5,432 nt of DNA from an uncultured Ardenticatenia bacterium (GTDB lineage: Bacteria > Chloroflexota > Anaerolineae > Promineifilales > Promineifilaceae): contig CALLZA010000950.1 in NCBI GenBank assembly GCA_937858165.1, positions 1-5,432 on the forward strand, in the 5' to 3' direction. The position numbers and the translations under genes are program-made. The notes beneath the pieces were generated by a model that searched no databases, was not told where the DNA came from, and saw nothing but the letters and a program-made list of their open reading frames with translations. The number at the start of each line of letters is the position of its first letter. Within the stretch, counting starts at the first letter, position 1. This document shows, in pieces, positions 5,135 to 5,432 of this stretch.

Positions 5135-5225
5135 CTACGAATCACAGTCGGCCGCATCCTCGGCCGGCACGAACACCGCTGCTCGTACGCCCTCGTCGGC
5201 CGCCAGCAGGGCCGTCATGCACGGT
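5135..5225 (-). CDS. C-terminal fragment of an upstream operon gene
   Basis: The last 29 codons of a gene whose beginning lies beyond the insert end at 5225; the TAG stop is at 5137-5135. The fragment reads through MTALLAADEGVRAAVFVP and ends AEDAADCDS. Codons end mostly in G or C and the composition is Ala-rich and acidic, as expected of a true coding frame here; the competing frame is Arg/Gly-rich and unlikely. The gap to the next start is 17 bp and contains that gene's ribosome-binding site, so it is probably the preceding operon member. The tail is too short to identify a family. Confidence 0.55.
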
Positions 5226-5291
5226 CTGTCTCTTATACACATCTCCGAGCCCACGAGACCGTACTAGATCTCGTATGCCGTCTTCTGCTTG
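5226..5291 (+). other. Nextera P7/i7 adapter with Tn5 mosaic end (library artefact)
   Basis: Positions 5226-5244 are an exact inverted mosaic end, CTGTCTCTTATACACATCT. Positions 5245-5259 are the read-2 stub CCGAGCCCACGAGAC, 5260-5267 the index CGTACTAG (Nextera N702), and 5268-5291 the complete 24-nt P7 tail ending CTTCTGCTTG. All are exact. With the P5 structure at the other end, this delimits the genomic insert. Peptides such as FFFQAEDGIRD and GDVYKRQ, predicted across it on the minus strand, are well-known adapter translations and not proteins. Confidence 0.99.
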
Positions 5292-5432
5292 AAAAAAAAC
5301 AAACAACAACAATAACGAACAAATCGACACCACAGAACATAACAGGAGTATTAGACAGGCACAACTCAGTCATACACATCCACCTCAACATCCGCAGTAC
5401 CGTGTAGACCTAAGCACTGCACACGCAATTAC
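5292..5432. other. Non-genomic read-off sequence after the P7 adapter
   Basis: Eight A residues follow directly on the last base of P7. They lead into an A/C-rich string with no coding frame, no repeat and a base composition wholly unlike the insert. P7 is the physical end of a library molecule, so this is base-calling noise that was assembled. Nothing biological is visible here. Confidence 0.93.

Noticed and set aside
5142..5333. Minus-strand frame with the peptide FFFQAEDGIRD and GDVYKRQ
   Set aside because: It is translated from the adapter; these peptides are familiar contaminants of protein databases.

Overview
This is a short contig of high-GC bacterial DNA whose two ends are not genomic. 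Bases 1-112 and 5226-5432 are Illumina Nextera library sequence: P5 and P7 primers, both index barcodes, both 19-bp Tn5 mosaic ends, and poly-A/T plus noise from reading past the end of the library molecule. The genomic insert is 113-5225. Open reading frames crossing those limits are artefacts.

The insert is GC-rich with G/C at most third codon positions. It carries a protein ending in an effector-associated (death-like) domain and two kinds of interspersed short inverted repeat (7-bp and 9-bp periodic). I associate this combination with filamentous Chloroflexota (Anaerolineae/Ardenticatenia-like), but that is an inference; no rRNA or other marker is present.

Layout. (1) 113-189, minus: the first 25 codons of a secreted or lipid-anchored protein, cut by the insert end. 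(2) 190-471: a divergent regulatory region with a good sigma70-type promoter facing right, a perfect 22-bp dyad overlapping its -35, a leader stem-loop and a strong Shine-Dalgarno. (3) 472-2941, plus: a two-gene ABC-2 exporter, an ATPase overlapping by 11 bp a 569-residue permease that looks like two fused six-helix halves. (4) 2944-2999: a degenerate 7-bp-period repeat with interlocked inverted repeats between convergent genes; it also encodes the last residues of the next gene. (5) 2978-4444, minus: a 488-residue protein with a helical N-terminus, Pro-rich linker, beta-rich region and C-terminal EAD/death-like domain. (6) 4522-4571: a second, 9-bp-period palindromic repeat. (7) 4590-4838 and 4869-5117, minus: two tandem 82-residue, two-helix membrane proteins with glycine-zipper motifs. 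(8) 5135-5225, minus: the last 29 codons of a further gene 17 bp upstream of them.

How they may work together: the ATPase and permease form one exporter of unknown substrate. The minus-strand genes at the right form a compact operon (partial gene, then two glycine-zipper membrane proteins), with the EAD protein downstream beyond a repeat hairpin and perhaps under its own promoter. EAD domains normally recruit an effector carrying a matching EAD in conflict or regulated cell-death systems; no such effector is visible here, so the EAD protein is either an orphan adaptor or works with the small membrane proteins. The latter is speculation.
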